Of a stretch of 64,000 nt of DNA, positions 9,548 to 18,394 are shown one piece after another; the stretch's first letter is position 1; every line of letters begins with the position of its first letter. Under the pieces are notes generated by a model. It saw only the letters and a list, made by a program, of their open reading frames with translations, did no database searches and was not told the DNA's origin. The stretch lies in the NCBI RefSeq assembly GCF_001485575.1, contig NZ_BCNB01000006.1:868001-932000 (forward strand). The letters are read 5' to 3'. The translations under genes and the position numbers were made by a program. The stretch is from Haloarcula sp. CBA1127 (GTDB taxonomy: Archaea; Halobacteriota; Halobacteria; Halobacteriales; Haloarculaceae).

Positions 9548-10654
9548 CTACTCTGCTTCTGTCTGCGCCCGTAATCGGTCGATTCGGTTCCCCAGCGGCG
9601 GCGATTTCGAGAACGGGTTCGCGAGTCGTCGTCGGGACGGCTCCATGTTGTGGACATCGGCGTATCGTTCGAGGGCGTCCGCGACGGTATCCGGGCCAAC
9701 GCGCTCGGCCGCGTAGTCGTCGGCTGCCCGGACACCGCGGCGAGTGACCCACAGGCTTAGGATGACGAGTCCGAGACTCGCGCCGACAAGGGGCCACAGC
9801 GGGCCAACGTCGGCCAGTGCCACGAACAGCGGAACTACTGCGACAAGCAGGCCACCGGCGACTCTGAGTAGTACCTGTGCCTCCTGACGACCCGCTTCCA
9901 CCGCAAGTAACGCCGTCGCAGTCTCGTCGTCGTAGCTGTCGAGGAACGTGCTCGTCACGAATAACCGTCGGTATCGGCCGAACCCTCGGATGGTTGCGCT
10001 CGCCGTCTCCTCCTTGTTAGTGTCGAGCACCCGGACGTCACGGACAGCTACCCCGGCGCGCTGTCTGAGCGAATCGAGCCGTTCGTCAGTCGCTTCTGCT
10101 GGCCTGTGAGTCGACCGTAATAGTGGGATATGCCACGGTGCTGTAGCAAGTACGGCAACAAAGAATACGACGAAGAGGGCAAACAGCGCAGTCGACCCGA
10201 GTCCAATTTCAAGCGGTGCGACGCCGACGGTCACCAACACGGACAATCCGAGGACGTACCGCCCCATCCGGACGAGCGCCCGGCCGGTCGTGAGTTCGAT
10301 GTCCCGGACGCTTCGGACGCCGCGAACGGTCGGCGCGTAGGCGATCAGTCCCACGACGCCTGCGGCGAGCAGTTCGGTGAACGTCGCCAGCAACGTTTCG
10401 ACTGCTCCAGTCCCTCCGCCGACCACTGCGTAGCCGAGTCCGACCAGCCGAAAGACGGCATACGACAGCAGGACGAACGGGAACAGGAGACCGAGGTACA
10501 ACTGCCGATATCTGGCGACGGGGTTCGAGAGCCGCTGTACGATTGCGCTTCCGAGCGCGCCGAGGACGATTCCGACGACGGCGAAGACTCCGACGAGGAA
10601 CACCGCCGCACCTATCGATATCGGTGATGACTGGAGGGCGTACACATACGACAC
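9548..10654 (-). CDS. M48/HtpX-like membrane protein, apparently catalytically dead
   Basis: A 368-residue integral membrane protein with helices near 12-35, 50-75, 90-108, 130-170 and 255-295. The layout, with a soluble stretch VRVLDTNKEETASATIRGFG before a helix and a DDETATALLAVEAGRQEAQ segment, follows M48 (HtpX-type) peptidases. Where the family has the zinc motif HExGH this protein reads VEAGRQEAQ, so the metal ligands are missing. It may be a pseudoprotease. GTG at 10654 is the only suitable start. Convergent with fusA, separated by the hairpin array. Confidence 0.65.
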   Translation of the reverse strand: MSYVYALQSSPISIGAAVFLVGVFAVVGIVLGALGSAIVQRLSNPVARYRQLYLGLLFPFVLLSYAVFRLVGLGYAVVGGGTGAVETLLATFTELLAAGVVGLIAYAPTVRGVRSVRDIELTTGRALVRMGRYVLGLSVLVTVGVAPLEIGLGSTALFALFVVFFVAVLATAPWHIPLLRSTHRPAEATDERLDSLRQRAGVAVRDVRVLDTNKEETASATIRGFGRYRRLFVTSTFLDSYDDETATALLAVEAGRQEAQVLLRVAGGLLVAVVPLFVALADVGPLWPLVGASLGLVILSLWVTRRGVRAADDYAAERVGPDTVADALERYADVHNMEPSRRRLANPFSKSPPLGNRIDRLRAQTEAE

Positions 10655-10754
10655 GCTTCACCGGTGAGGAAAAAAACGTAGCGTTCCCCTGCCAGTGGTT
10701 GTCTCGATAGAGGCAGGCCCCACGCTTAGGTTATCCGGCGTCAAACGGCCAGAT

Positions 10755-10976
10755 ATGAGCGACCGCCTGCATCAGATTGTGGACCTTCTCGTGGCTGCTG
10801 TCATCGCCGGCACGTCGACGTTCATCTGGAGTGTCGTTCTGCCGACGGGGCTGGCGCTGACGCTTGCGGGGATGTTCGCGGCGATGTACTACTTTTCGCG
10901 CAACCCCTGGGGGTCGCCTCGCGGCGAGGCGTACAACGAGTGGATCGACGACCTGTACGACCGCTTTCTGCCCTGA
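10755..10976 (+). CDS. Small two-helix membrane protein, function unknown
   Basis: A 73-residue protein with two hydrophobic segments (about 8-30 and 32-47) and a charged tail RGEAYNEWIDDLYDRFLP. ATG at 10755 is preferred to upstream codons because the preceding residues look like untranslated sequence. It precedes the ACT-homoserine dehydrogenase operon, but that operon has its own promoter, so the two are probably separate. I do not recognise the family. Confidence 0.6.
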   Translation: MSDRLHQIVDLLVAAVIAGTSTFIWSVVLPTGLALTLAGMFAAMYYFSRNPWGSPRGEAYNEWIDDLYDRFLP

Positions 10977-10990
10977 GATCAAACGAACGG

Positions 10991-10999
10991 TTTCTTATA
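10991..10999 (+). promoter_or_regulatory. TATA element before the homoserine operon leader
   Basis: The TTTCTTATA stretch lies about 25-30 bp upstream of the ATG at 11024, the usual archaeal spacing for a transcript that starts at or just before that codon. This makes the short leader ORF, not the ACT gene, the first codon of the message. Confidence 0.5.
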
Positions 11000-11023
11000 C
11001 GTGCCCCCGCTGAGTCATCTACA

Positions 11024-11059
11024 ATGAGCCGAGATACCCAGGAGGTGAGCGGGCGATGA
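11024..11059 (+). CDS. 11-codon leader ORF (MSRDTQEVSGR) coupled to the ACT gene
   Basis: ATG at 11024 opens an 11-residue frame whose TGA (11057-11059) overlaps the ATG of the next gene as ATGA. A strong Shine-Dalgarno sequence GGAGGTGA (11041-11048) sits inside it, 7 bases before the ACT start. With a TATA element about 25-30 bp upstream, the message probably begins at this codon. Its translation could control ribosome access to the ACT gene. It has no run of threonine or methionine codons, so it is not a classical attenuator peptide. Confidence 0.45.
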   Translation: MSRDTQEVSGR

Positions 11060-11589
11060 GCGACTCGACCGACGAGGTACGGTCCTACACAGTTCGGCTG
11101 GAACTGGTCGACGAACCGGGCGAACTGCTGCGGGCGCTCGAGCCCATCGCCACGAACGGCGGGAACCTCCTCTCTATCTTCCACGAGCGGGGGAACGTGA
11201 CCCCGCGGGGGCACATCCCCGTGGAGGTTGATCTGGAGGCGACCCCCGAGCGGTTCGACGGAATCGTCGACGCACTCCGGGACGCGGGCATCAACGTCAT
11301 TCAGGCCGGGGCCGAGCAGTACAGTGAGGCGCTGACCATCATCCTCACCGGCCACCTCGTCAACACTGACCTCTCCGACACACTCTCGCGGATTCACGAA
11401 TCGACGGACGCGACCGTGACCGACCTCTCGCTGTCGGCACCGGAGGGCACGGACGATGCCTCCAGCGCGCGTATCCGTCTGGCGACGGAGGAAGGGGCGG
11501 TCGACGAGACGATGTCCGCTATTCGCACCGTTGCTGATGAAAAGGGACTCCACGTCATCGAGCCACTCGCTGCGGGAGGTGAGGCATGA
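11056..11589 (+). CDS. ACT-domain amino acid-binding protein (homoserine dehydrogenase partner)
   Basis: A 177-residue protein. The first ACT domain (about 9-75) has the characteristic VRLELVDEPGELLRALEPI and the GGNLLSIFHERG ligand loop; a second ACT-like unit follows (about 90-170). ACT domains bind small effectors, usually amino acids. The gene overlaps hom by 4 bp (ATGA), so the product is probably a separate regulatory subunit that makes homoserine dehydrogenase sensitive to an end product such as threonine. That role is inferred from the coupling. The start is supported by the SD sequence at 11041-11048. Confidence 0.82.
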   Translation: MSDSTDEVRSYTVRLELVDEPGELLRALEPIATNGGNLLSIFHERGNVTPRGHIPVEVDLEATPERFDGIVDALRDAGINVIQAGAEQYSEALTIILTGHLVNTDLSDTLSRIHESTDATVTDLSLSAPEGTDDASSARIRLATEEGAVDETMSAIRTVADEKGLHVIEPLAAGGEA

Positions 11590-12530
11590 AACTCGCCGTC
11601 ATCGGAGCTGGTGCCGTCGGCTCCTCCGTCGTCGAACTGGCGAGCGACCACGGCCATTCAGTTACTGCATTTGCTGACTCCAGTAGCGCCATCATCGACA
11701 GCGCCGGTATCGACACTGCTGCGGTTCTCGACCGGAAACGAACCGACGGCGTCGTCGGGGACGACGCACCCGAAGACGCGCTTTCGGCCGAGTACGACGT
11801 GCTTGTCGAGGCAACGCCGACGACGCTCGGCGACGCCGAACCCGGCTTCGGACATATCCAGGCCGCGCTTGAACGGGACCGACACGCCGTGCTGGCGAAC
11901 AAAGGCCCGGTCGCCGAGCGGTACGCAGACGTTCGCGCGCTGGAACGCGAAAGCGAGGGGAATGTGCTGTTCGAGGCGACTGTCGGCGGTGCGATGCCGA
12001 TTCTGTCGACCATCGACGACTTCGACCCGAGCCATATCACCGCCGTCCGCGGGGTGCTCAACGGCACGGCGAACTTCATCCTCTCGCGGATGGCGACCGA
12101 GGGCCTCGATTACGAGCACGTCCTCGCGGAAGCGCAGGACCTCGGCGTCGCCGAGGCTGACCCGACCTTCGACGTGGACGGCACCGACGCGGCGCTGAAA
12201 GGCGTCATCATCGCAAACGTCCTGTCCGATGACGAGACGGAGTATACGCTTGACGACGCTGAAGTGACAGGAATTCAGGAGATCTCCGGCAGCGCGCTCG
12301 AACTCGCGCGGGCGGACGGCCGGACCGTCCGGCTCATCGCCGAGGTCGTCGAGGGCTCCGTCCGCGTCGGCCCGCGACTCGTGCCGGACAACGCGCCGCT
12401 TGCCGTCTCCGGGACCCGGAACATTGCCCAGCTAGAGACTGAACACGCCGGCCAGCTCAACATCTCCGGCCGCGGTGCCGGCGGCCCGGAGACCGCGAGC
12501 GCGGTGCTTGCTGATATCGGCCGACTGTAA
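11586..12530 (+). CDS. hom: Homoserine dehydrogenase
   Basis: A 314-residue NAD(P)-dependent enzyme that reduces aspartate semialdehyde to homoserine, the branch to threonine and methionine. The N-terminal Rossmann motif is AVIGAGAVGSSV, followed by VLANKGPVAERY, FEATVGGAMPIL, GVLNGTANFIL and the catalytic-region EADPTFDVDGTDAALK. It is shorter than bacterial enzymes because it lacks a C-terminal ACT domain; that function is supplied by the preceding gene. A Shine-Dalgarno GGAGGTGA lies just before the start, within the ACT coding region. Confidence 0.95.
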   Translation: MKLAVIGAGAVGSSVVELASDHGHSVTAFADSSSAIIDSAGIDTAAVLDRKRTDGVVGDDAPEDALSAEYDVLVEATPTTLGDAEPGFGHIQAALERDRHAVLANKGPVAERYADVRALERESEGNVLFEATVGGAMPILSTIDDFDPSHITAVRGVLNGTANFILSRMATEGLDYEHVLAEAQDLGVAEADPTFDVDGTDAALKGVIIANVLSDDETEYTLDDAEVTGIQEISGSALELARADGRTVRLIAEVVEGSVRVGPRLVPDNAPLAVSGTRNIAQLETEHAGQLNISGRGAGGPETASAVLADIGRL

Positions 12531-12741
12531 CGGGCCACAGGAGTTCCAGCGCGGCCACATCGTTCTCTGTATTCGCTGTCTTGCACAGTCACCAGTTCTG
12601 TTTGTCACTCCGAAGGACACAAACCGGCTGTGACTGTCGGTAGCGGTCGCTCCCCTGACCAAGATATCGGGTGTCACACTACCATGGCATGGCGTGCCGA
12701 ATCGCAAGAAAGCGACGGCCTGACGCTTACACGCTTTCGAA

Positions 12742-12750
12742 ATCGTTTTA
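12742..12750 (+). promoter_or_regulatory. TATA element of the EF-1alpha/S10 operon
   Basis: CGTTTTATG lies about 55-60 bp before the EF-1alpha ATG, which would give an untranslated leader of roughly 30 bases. Position and AT-richness stand out in the 273-bp gap 12531-12803; the rest of the gap shows no gene. Confidence 0.5.
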
Positions 12751-12803
12751 TGAACCACCAGCTAATAAACCCGATACAGCGCCTCTGCGCGTGAGAGATA
12801 ACA

Positions 12804-14069
12804 ATGAGCGACGAACAACACCAGAACCTGGCCATTATCGGCCACGTCGACCACGGGAAGAGCACGCTCGTCGGCCGACTCCTGTACGAGACAGGATCGG
12901 TACCGGAGCACGTCATCGAACAGCACAAGGAAGAAGCCGAGGAGAAGGGCAAGGGCGGCTTCGAGTTCGCCTACGTCATGGACAACCTCGCCGAAGAGCG
13001 TGAGCGTGGTGTCACCATTGACATCGCCCACCAGGAATTCAGCACTGACGCCTACGATTTCACCATCGTGGACTGTCCTGGTCACCGCGACTTCGTGAAG
13101 AACATGATTACCGGCGCGTCCCAGGCAGACAACGCCGTCCTGGTCGTCGCCGCCGACGACGGTGTCCAGCCGCAGACCCAGGAGCACGTGTTCCTGGCCC
13201 GCACCCTGGGCATCGGCGAGCTCGTCGTCGGTGTCAACAAGATGGACCTCGTCGACTACGGCGAGTCCGAGTACAAGCAGGTCGTCGAAGAGGTCAAGGA
13301 TCTCCTCACTCAGGTCCGCTTCGACCCTGACAACGCCAAGTTCATTCCGCTCTCGGCGTTCGAAGGCGACAATGTCGCCGAGGAATCCGAGAACACGGAC
13401 TGGTACGACGGCGAAATCCTGCTGGAAGCACTCAACAACCTGCCGGCCCCGGAGCCGCCGACGGACGCGCCGCTCCGACTGCCGATTCAGGACGTCTACA
13501 CCATTTCCGGTATCGGTACGGTCCCGGTTGGCCGTGTCGAGACGGGTATCCTGAACACCGGCGACAACGTCAGCTTCCAGCCGTCTGACGTCTCCGGTGA
13601 AGTGAAGACCGTCGAGATGCACCACGAGGAAGTCCCGAAGGCCGAGCCCGGTGACAACGTCGGGTTCAACGTCCGCGGCGTCGGCAAGGACGACATCCGA
13701 CGCGGTGACGTCTGTGGTCCGGCCGACGACCCGCCATCGGTCGCCGAGACCTTCCAGGCCCAGATTGTCGTGATGCAGCACCCGTCCGTCATCACCGAGG
13801 GTTACACGCCGGTCTTCCACGCTCACACGGCACAGGTCGCCTGTACCGTTGAGTCCATCGACAAGAAGATCGACCCGTCCTCCGGCGAGGTCGCCGAGGA
13901 GAACCCCGACTTCATCCAGAACGGGGACGCTGCCGTCGTGACGGTCCGCCCACAGAAGCCACTCAGCATCGAGCCGTCCTCCGAGATTCCGGAGCTCGGC
14001 TCGTTCGCTATCCGCGACATGGGTCAGACCATCGCCGCCGGCAAAGTCCTCAGCGTCAACGAGCGATAA
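12804..14069 (+). CDS. tuf: Translation elongation factor EF-1alpha
   Basis: A 421-residue aEF-1alpha that delivers aminoacyl-tRNA to the ribosome. G1 GHVDHGKS at 13-20, switch [13 protein letters not shown]3 DCPGHRDF, G4 NKMD, then beta-barrel domains with GRVETGIL and [12 protein letters not shown]. It stands 3 bp before the S10 gene, the classical archaeal tuf-rpsJ pair, and is probably transcribed with it. Confidence 0.98.
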   Translation: MSDEQHQNLAIIGHVDHGKSTLVGRLLYETGSVPEHVIEQHKEEAEEKGKGGFEFAYVMDNLAEERERGVTIDIAHQEFSTDAYDFTIVDCPGHRDFVKNMITGASQADNAVLVVAADDGVQPQTQEHVFLARTLGIGELVVGVNKMDLVDYGESEYKQVVEEVKDLLTQVRFDPDNAKFIPLSAFEGDNVAEESENTDWYDGEILLEALNNLPAPEPPTDAPLRLPIQDVYTISGIGTVPVGRVETGILNTGDNVSFQPSDVSGEVKTVEMHHEEVPKAEPGDNVGFNVRGVGKDDIRRGDVCGPADDPPSVAETFQAQIVVMQHPSVITEGYTPVFHAHTAQVACTVESIDKKIDPSSGEVAEENPDFIQNGDAAVVTVRPQKPLSIEPSSEIPELGSFAIRDMGQTIAAGKVLSVNER

Positions 14070-14072
14070 CGT

Positions 14073-14384
14073 ATGTCCCAGCAGGCACGCGTTCGGCTCG
14101 CGGGTACAAGCCCCGAGGACCTCGACGACATCTGCGCCGACGTGCGGGAAATCGCGAACAAGACCGGTGTCGAACTCTCCGGTCCGGTTCCGCTCCCAAC
14201 CAAGACGCTTGAGGTTCCCAGCCGCAAGTCCCCCGACGGTGAGGGGACTGCGACGTGGGAACACTGGGAGATGCGCGTCCACAAGCGGCTCATCGATATC
14301 GACGCCGACGAACGGGCACTGCGCCAGCTGATGCGCATCCAGGTTCCCAACGACGTCTCCATCGAGATCGTCCTCGAGGACTGA
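14073..14384 (+). CDS. rpsJ: 30S ribosomal protein S10
   Basis: A 103-residue S10/uS10 protein. Family features include [34 protein letters not shown] and [12 protein letters not shown], ending in the [13 protein letters not shown] strand. S10 sits in the head of the small subunit. It directly follows EF-1alpha in one operon and precedes tRNA-Ala. Confidence 0.97.
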   Translation: MSQQARVRLAGTSPEDLDDICADVREIANKTGVELSGPVPLPTKTLEVPSRKSPDGEGTATWEHWEMRVHKRLIDIDADERALRQLMRIQVPNDVSIEIVLED

Positions 14385-14487
14385 GCCTCGGGACCTGTCG
14401 CTTCGCGACAGCGTCGGTGTGGCACCCGTCCGAACCGCTGGCCGGGACAGTGTGAATCGCTATCGAAGGCCGCTCTCACGCGCAGGG

Positions 14488-14496
14488 TTTTTATAA
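14488..14496 (+). promoter_or_regulatory. TATA element of tRNA-Ala
   Basis: TTTTTATAA lies about 27-35 bp upstream of the mature tRNA 5' end, the expected archaeal promoter position. The tRNA therefore appears to have its own promoter in addition to possible readthrough from S10. Confidence 0.6.
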
Positions 14497-14522
14497 CTCC
14501 GCGTTCGAGTGGCAGACCACGC

Positions 14523-14594
14523 GGGCTCGTAGATCAGTGGCAGATCGCTTCCTTCGCAAGGAAGAGGCCCCGGGTTCAAATCCCGGCGAGTCCA
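14523..14594 (+). tRNA. tRNA-Ala (anticodon CGC)
   Basis: The 72-nt sequence folds as a cloverleaf: acceptor GGGCTCG pairs with CGAGTCC including a G3-U70 wobble, the alanine identity element. The anticodon arm is CTTCC-TTCGCAA-GGAAG with anticodon CGC, and the T arm is CCCGG-GTTCAAATC-CCGG in form. CCA is not encoded. A short T-run (ATTTT) follows 5-10 bases downstream and probably ends transcription. It reads GCG alanine codons. Confidence 0.95.
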
Positions 14595-14882
14595 TACCAG
14601 ATTTTCGTCATATAGAATGTGATGGAGGAGCGACAGCGTCACGCTTGCAGGGCCATTCCGATGCTACCCTGGTGTATTGCAAACTTTGCACTGATTACGT
14701 ACCGTTGCTGTTGCGGGTAGGGAGTCTGCCCGCCCTATTGGCACGGTCGTCTAGTATTTTCCCGTAGGAATGCTTTCCACAAGAACCGGCTATCGTAACA
14801 CCCGGGTTCGGGGCGGAGGGTTCCGCTGGGCAGAATGAAGTGGAAACGACGGAGTATCTGTAGCCGCGACGACGGTTGCGAC
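14595..14882. other. Intergenic region between tRNA-Ala and the cohesin gene
   Basis: A 288-bp gap with the two genes converging. It holds the tRNA terminator T-run near 14600 and an AT-rich patch near 14753-14765 that would give a T-run for leftward transcripts. I see no gene or clear repeat in the rest. Confidence 0.5.
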
Positions 14883-16205
14883 TCACTGCTCTCCTTCCCG
14901 TCGATAGCCGAGCCAGCCAAGCAACAGCGACAGCGAGACGACAACGGCGGCGAGACTGAAGCCGGGGCCGGAGCCGTCCGTTGTTGGCGTCTGCGTATCT
15001 GGGCTGGGTGTTGTCCTGCCGGTCTCAGCCTCCGTGGCTGTCGTCTGTCCAGCAGCCTGTGATGTGGTGGCCGTCTTGGTGTCGGTTACAGTGGCCGACG
15101 CCGTCGAATCCGGCGTGGATGGTACGGTCACGGTTGCTGTCCCAGTCGTCGTCTTGTTTCCGGTTGCGTTCGTCGTCCCGTCCGTCGTACTGTTTGCCGC
15201 CCGAACAGTCACGTTGCCCACACTGGTTGTGTTGAGCTTCACGGTGTGGACGCCGGATGAGTTGAACCGGACTGTGAGGTTCACCCGGCGCTGTTCTCCC
15301 TCCGGGATTTCGAGGCTCGCATTCGTCCCCGTCACTGTTCCGTTATCGTAGACACGCGCTTCGAACGTTCCGTCCTCGTCACCGCCATTCTCGATAGTTC
15401 CGGACACCGTGACCGGCTCTCCAGGCGCAACCAACGTTCTGTTGAGCGACGCGTTTATGACCGAGAACGATGGTTCAGATGGGGAGATAGCACCGCCTCC
15501 GCCCCCACCGCCACCGCTGTTGTCATCGTCATTATTGCTATCGTTGCTGTCGCTATCGCCATCGTCACTCCCGTCGCTATCGTTGCTACCGCCGTCAGAA
15601 CCGTCGGTATCGTTTCCAGCTCCGTCGTCAGTATCGGTCGCTGTTCCCGTGGCCGTTGCCGTGTCCGTTCCCGACGGTGTCGGGGTTGCCGAACCATTGT
15701 CGACACGTAGCTCAATACTGTTGAAGGCTTCAGGTGTGACGGTCGCGCCGTCGCTGTCCGACAGCTTCGTGTCCGCGTCGACGAAGACGAGCTGTGTGGT
15801 CCCAGTGGCGTTGTCTGAAACTGTGAGTGTGATTTCGGCGAGAACAGGGTCGTTCGTCTCTCCGGACCGAATCTGATTGAACGCGACCCAGCCGGCCTCG
15901 TTGTTCACATTCGTGACGGGGTCGTCGAAGTCGCCGCTGCCGGCAACGGTGTCTATCTCCGCGATGGTTGGGTCGAACGTGACGTTGGTCTGGTAGCCAC
16001 GCACCGCCGTTGCGTTGGCCCAGACCTGCACGGTGACTGTTTCACCGGGCGCAACGGCGATCGTGTTGTCGGACGCTTCCGAGACTGTGTCATCGAGCGA
16101 AATCGCGCTTGCAGCCCCCGGTGCCAGTGTGGCGACCGCCACCGGGAGCGTTCCGACTACGACCGTCAGAGCAACGGCGATAACAAGCGTTCGGCTGGCT
16201 CTCAT
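14883..16205 (-). CDS. Secreted cohesin-domain protein with CARDB-like domain and PGF-CTERM anchor
   Basis: A 440-residue surface protein. Residues 1-33 form a Sec signal peptide. A cohesin-like beta sandwich follows (about 40-150) with GETVTVQVWANAT, GYQTNVTFDPTIAEI and GWVAFNQIRSG. Then come a Thr/Asp/Gly-rich linker (poly-Gly near 236-241), a CARDB-like adhesion domain (about 245-340; APGEPVTVSGTIENGGDEDG), a second Thr-rich linker, and a C-terminal GPGF plus hydrophobic helix and YRREGEQ tail. The tail is the PGF-CTERM signal processed by archaeosortase for lipid anchoring. It overlaps by 4 bp the upstream gene, whose product ends in a dockerin, so this is probably the cell-wall receptor for that enzyme. 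Confidence 0.85.
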   Translation of the reverse strand: MRASRTLVIAVALTVVVGTLPVAVATLAPGAASAISLDDTVSEASDNTIAVAPGETVTVQVWANATAVRGYQTNVTFDPTIAEIDTVAGSGDFDDPVTNVNNEAGWVAFNQIRSGETNDPVLAEITLTVSDNATGTTQLVFVDADTKLSDSDGATVTPEAFNSIELRVDNGSATPTPSGTDTATATGTATDTDDGAGNDTDGSDGGSNDSDGSDDGDSDSNDSNNDDDNSGGGGGGGGAISPSEPSFSVINASLNRTLVAPGEPVTVSGTIENGGDEDGTFEARVYDNGTVTGTNASLEIPEGEQRRVNLTVRFNSSGVHTVKLNTTSVGNVTVRAANSTTDGTTNATGNKTTTGTATVTVPSTPDSTASATVTDTKTATTSQAAGQTTATEAETGRTTPSPDTQTPTTDGSGPGFSLAAVVVSLSLLLGWLGYRREGEQ

Positions 16206-18049
16206 TGGTCCCCTCCCGCCAAGTTCTGGGCGGAAACAGCATCGCCGATGTCGACATCACCGTCGCCGTCGATGTCTGCGGCGTCCTGGTCCATGTCGAC
16301 ATCTTCGCCGGTGACTGAGCGCTGGATCCGGTTCACGTCGTCAGTGTCGACGTCACCATCGCCGTCGGCGTCGCCGGCCAGGGTCTCGCCGGCGGTATAG
16401 CTGACAGTCAGCGTCGGTGGGGTGGCGCTGTCGGCGCTCTGGATATCCCAGCCGTCGCTCCCGAGCGGGCGGAACACCCACCCGGCGTTCTGTGCGCCGT
16501 TCGCCCACGCCTGCACGCTCGCCGTCACATCAACCGATGTTTCACCTGTCTCTACCGCGCCGATTCGTGTGACCGCCTCGGCAACGGCCTGGGACCCGTC
16601 CGCCTGGATGCCACCGTCGAACGACGCCCACGTCGAATCGGCGCTCCACTCCGTTCGCAGTCGGTGGACCGCTGCGCCATCTCCCTCGTCAGATGTTTCA
16701 AGCGCTACAGTGGCCTGTTTTACGTCCGACCCGGGCGGTATCTGCCCGCCGTCTGTACCGATGATACCGTCGAACCGGAGGAGGGCCTGGCTGCTACTGC
16801 CCGACCCTTCCGGATCGCTGCCGTCGATAGACAGTGTCTCGGCGGTGCCGTAGCTCGCCTCTGGATTGGCGGCGCGTATCACCGTGTCAGTCGTCCCGCT
16901 GTAGCCATCGGTCCGCTGCTGGAATGTCGCCGTCGGTCCCTCGGGCGTCTCGGGTGTTGCCGTTGGTTCCGGCGTCTTGGACGACGACCCGAACCGATCG
17001 TCAAAGTCAAGGTCGAATCCGAACTGCGAGTCGCTGTCGGTCTTTTCCTCTTCCGTACTCGGTGAGTACGTCCGCACCTGGATTCGATCCGGCGCGTCTG
17101 ACCCGTCTCCGGGACGGAACTCGATGCGCCGCAGCAGGCCGTTCCCACCGTTGGGTCGGAACTGGTAGTTCGCAAGCAGCTCGTACACCGATGTGCCGTC
17201 GTCGTTTGTCGACACCTGATGGGCCTCCCCACCGCTCCCGTCCGTACCCTCGTGCCAGTGGCCACAGAGAACCATGAATATCTGGCCGTTCGGTGAGACG
17301 AGGTCTTCCCAGAGGGTCTGGCCCGTATTACCGATCTCACTCGCTTCCTGCAACTGTCGGGTTCGTCGCTGTGGCTCGTCGCGGAGATACGAGTGCGTCG
17401 TGAGTATCGTCGCCCGGTCCGGATACTGGTCGAGGACGCTCTGACCCCATCCAAGTGGGGTCGATGGGTCGTCCACCGTCCCCGGCGGTTCCCACTCCAG
17501 GGCGAGATGGAGGAAGTCGTATCCACCGGCCGAAAACAGCTGATAGGTACTGAGGCTATCCCGACCTTCGTCACCGTTTGTTGGGCCTGCCCCGCCGAAC
17601 CAGTCCCGACCCTCGTACCGCGACGAGCCGAAGTACTCCCGATACTTGGCAATAGCGGAATTCCGGTCCCACAGTGTTGCGTAGTCGTGATTGCCCGTCA
17701 CGGTGGCGTATGGGACCACTCCGTCGAGCGTGGACATGGCCGCATCCATGTACTGCCACTCCGCGTCGTCGTCGCCGTGGTCGACCACATCGCCTTCGTG
17801 GCTGACGAACGCGATGTTCTCCGCGTCCGCGTTGTCGGCGATCCACTGCGTCTGATCCTTGGCGTAGGGCGTCCCCTCTTTGGCGTACACCTGCGTGTCC
17901 GGCAGTGCGACGACCGTCCAGTAGTCTGACTGCTGGCCGGTGCTGACAGTGGTTCCCAGCGTGGTGAGGCCGGCGCCAGCACCGACGGCTTTGAGCAGCC
18001 CTCGTCTGGTCGTCGTGGCCGACCGTTCCAACCTGTCGCTATTGTCCAT
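16202..18049 (-). CDS. Tat-exported calcineurin-like phosphoesterase with DNRLRE and dockerin domains
   Basis: A 615-residue exported protein. The N-terminal TTRRGLLKAVGAGAG is a twin-arginine signal. The phosphoesterase domain (about 35-310) has VALPDTQVYA, GDVVDHG, GNHDY and GHWHEG metal-binding motifs. A Pro/Thr-rich linker leads to a DNRLRE-type beta domain (about 355-545). The C-terminus carries two calcium-binding dockerin repeats, DADGDGDVDTDDVNRIQ and DIDGDGDVDIGDAVSAQ. It is translationally coupled (ATGA) to the cohesin protein downstream, suggesting a calcium-dependent complex at the cell surface. Substrate unknown. ATG at 18049 is preferred to 18064 because the Tat motif follows at a normal distance. 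Confidence 0.88.
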   Translation of the reverse strand: MDNSDRLERSATTTRRGLLKAVGAGAGLTTLGTTVSTGQQSDYWTVVALPDTQVYAKEGTPYAKDQTQWIADNADAENIAFVSHEGDVVDHGDDDAEWQYMDAAMSTLDGVVPYATVTGNHDYATLWDRNSAIAKYREYFGSSRYEGRDWFGGAGPTNGDEGRDSLSTYQLFSAGGYDFLHLALEWEPPGTVDDPSTPLGWGQSVLDQYPDRATILTTHSYLRDEPQRRTRQLQEASEIGNTGQTLWEDLVSPNGQIFMVLCGHWHEGTDGSGGEAHQVSTNDDGTSVYELLANYQFRPNGGNGLLRRIEFRPGDGSDAPDRIQVRTYSPSTEEEKTDSDSQFGFDLDFDDRFGSSSKTPEPTATPETPEGPTATFQQRTDGYSGTTDTVIRAANPEASYGTAETLSIDGSDPEGSGSSSQALLRFDGIIGTDGGQIPPGSDVKQATVALETSDEGDGAAVHRLRTEWSADSTWASFDGGIQADGSQAVAEAVTRIGAVETGETSVDVTASVQAWANGAQNAGWVFRPLGSDGWDIQSADSATPPTLTVSYTAGETLAGDADGDGDVDTDDVNRIQRSVTGEDVDMDQDAADIDGDGDVDIGDAVSAQNLAGGDQ

Positions 18050-18394
18050 ACGCACACCCGGCACAGAGCCTGCGGTGAGTCAGGGCGCAACCCGACTGCT
18101 TCCGTATGATCCATCCGTTGTCTCGCCTGCCACGATGGCACTCTCCCGTCTGCCATCGGCCGGCCGTCTCGGCATATAATCGATACATTGCTAGGCTCTC
18201 GAACACAGACCCGTTCGCTGAACGGCGATTAGTTATTACTCGGTTACTGCGAGTATGCCGTTGCTTTTCGGTGCTATCACAACGGGAACGCTTTGTCGAA
18301 ACTATCCATCTACTCATAGTCAGGGGGTTCAATGTCACTCTCAGGTTATGTCGCGGTTTCATTCCGTTTTCACGACGCATATACGATACTCGGC
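18050..18394. other. Intergenic region upstream of the dockerin phosphoesterase
   Basis: A 345-bp gap with no convincing gene. On the minus strand CGATTATATG (18173-18182) could be a TATA element giving a leader of about 100 bases for the phosphoesterase. A perfect 6-bp inverted repeat CCGTTC/GAACGG occurs at 18211-18225, upstream of that element, in an operator-like position. Confidence 0.4.

Noticed and set aside
12762-14282. A 506-residue open frame antisense to EF-1alpha and S10
   Set aside because: Spans two certain genes on the other strand and has the Val/Leu/Asp/Gly-rich composition of reverse-translated haloarchaeal sequence.
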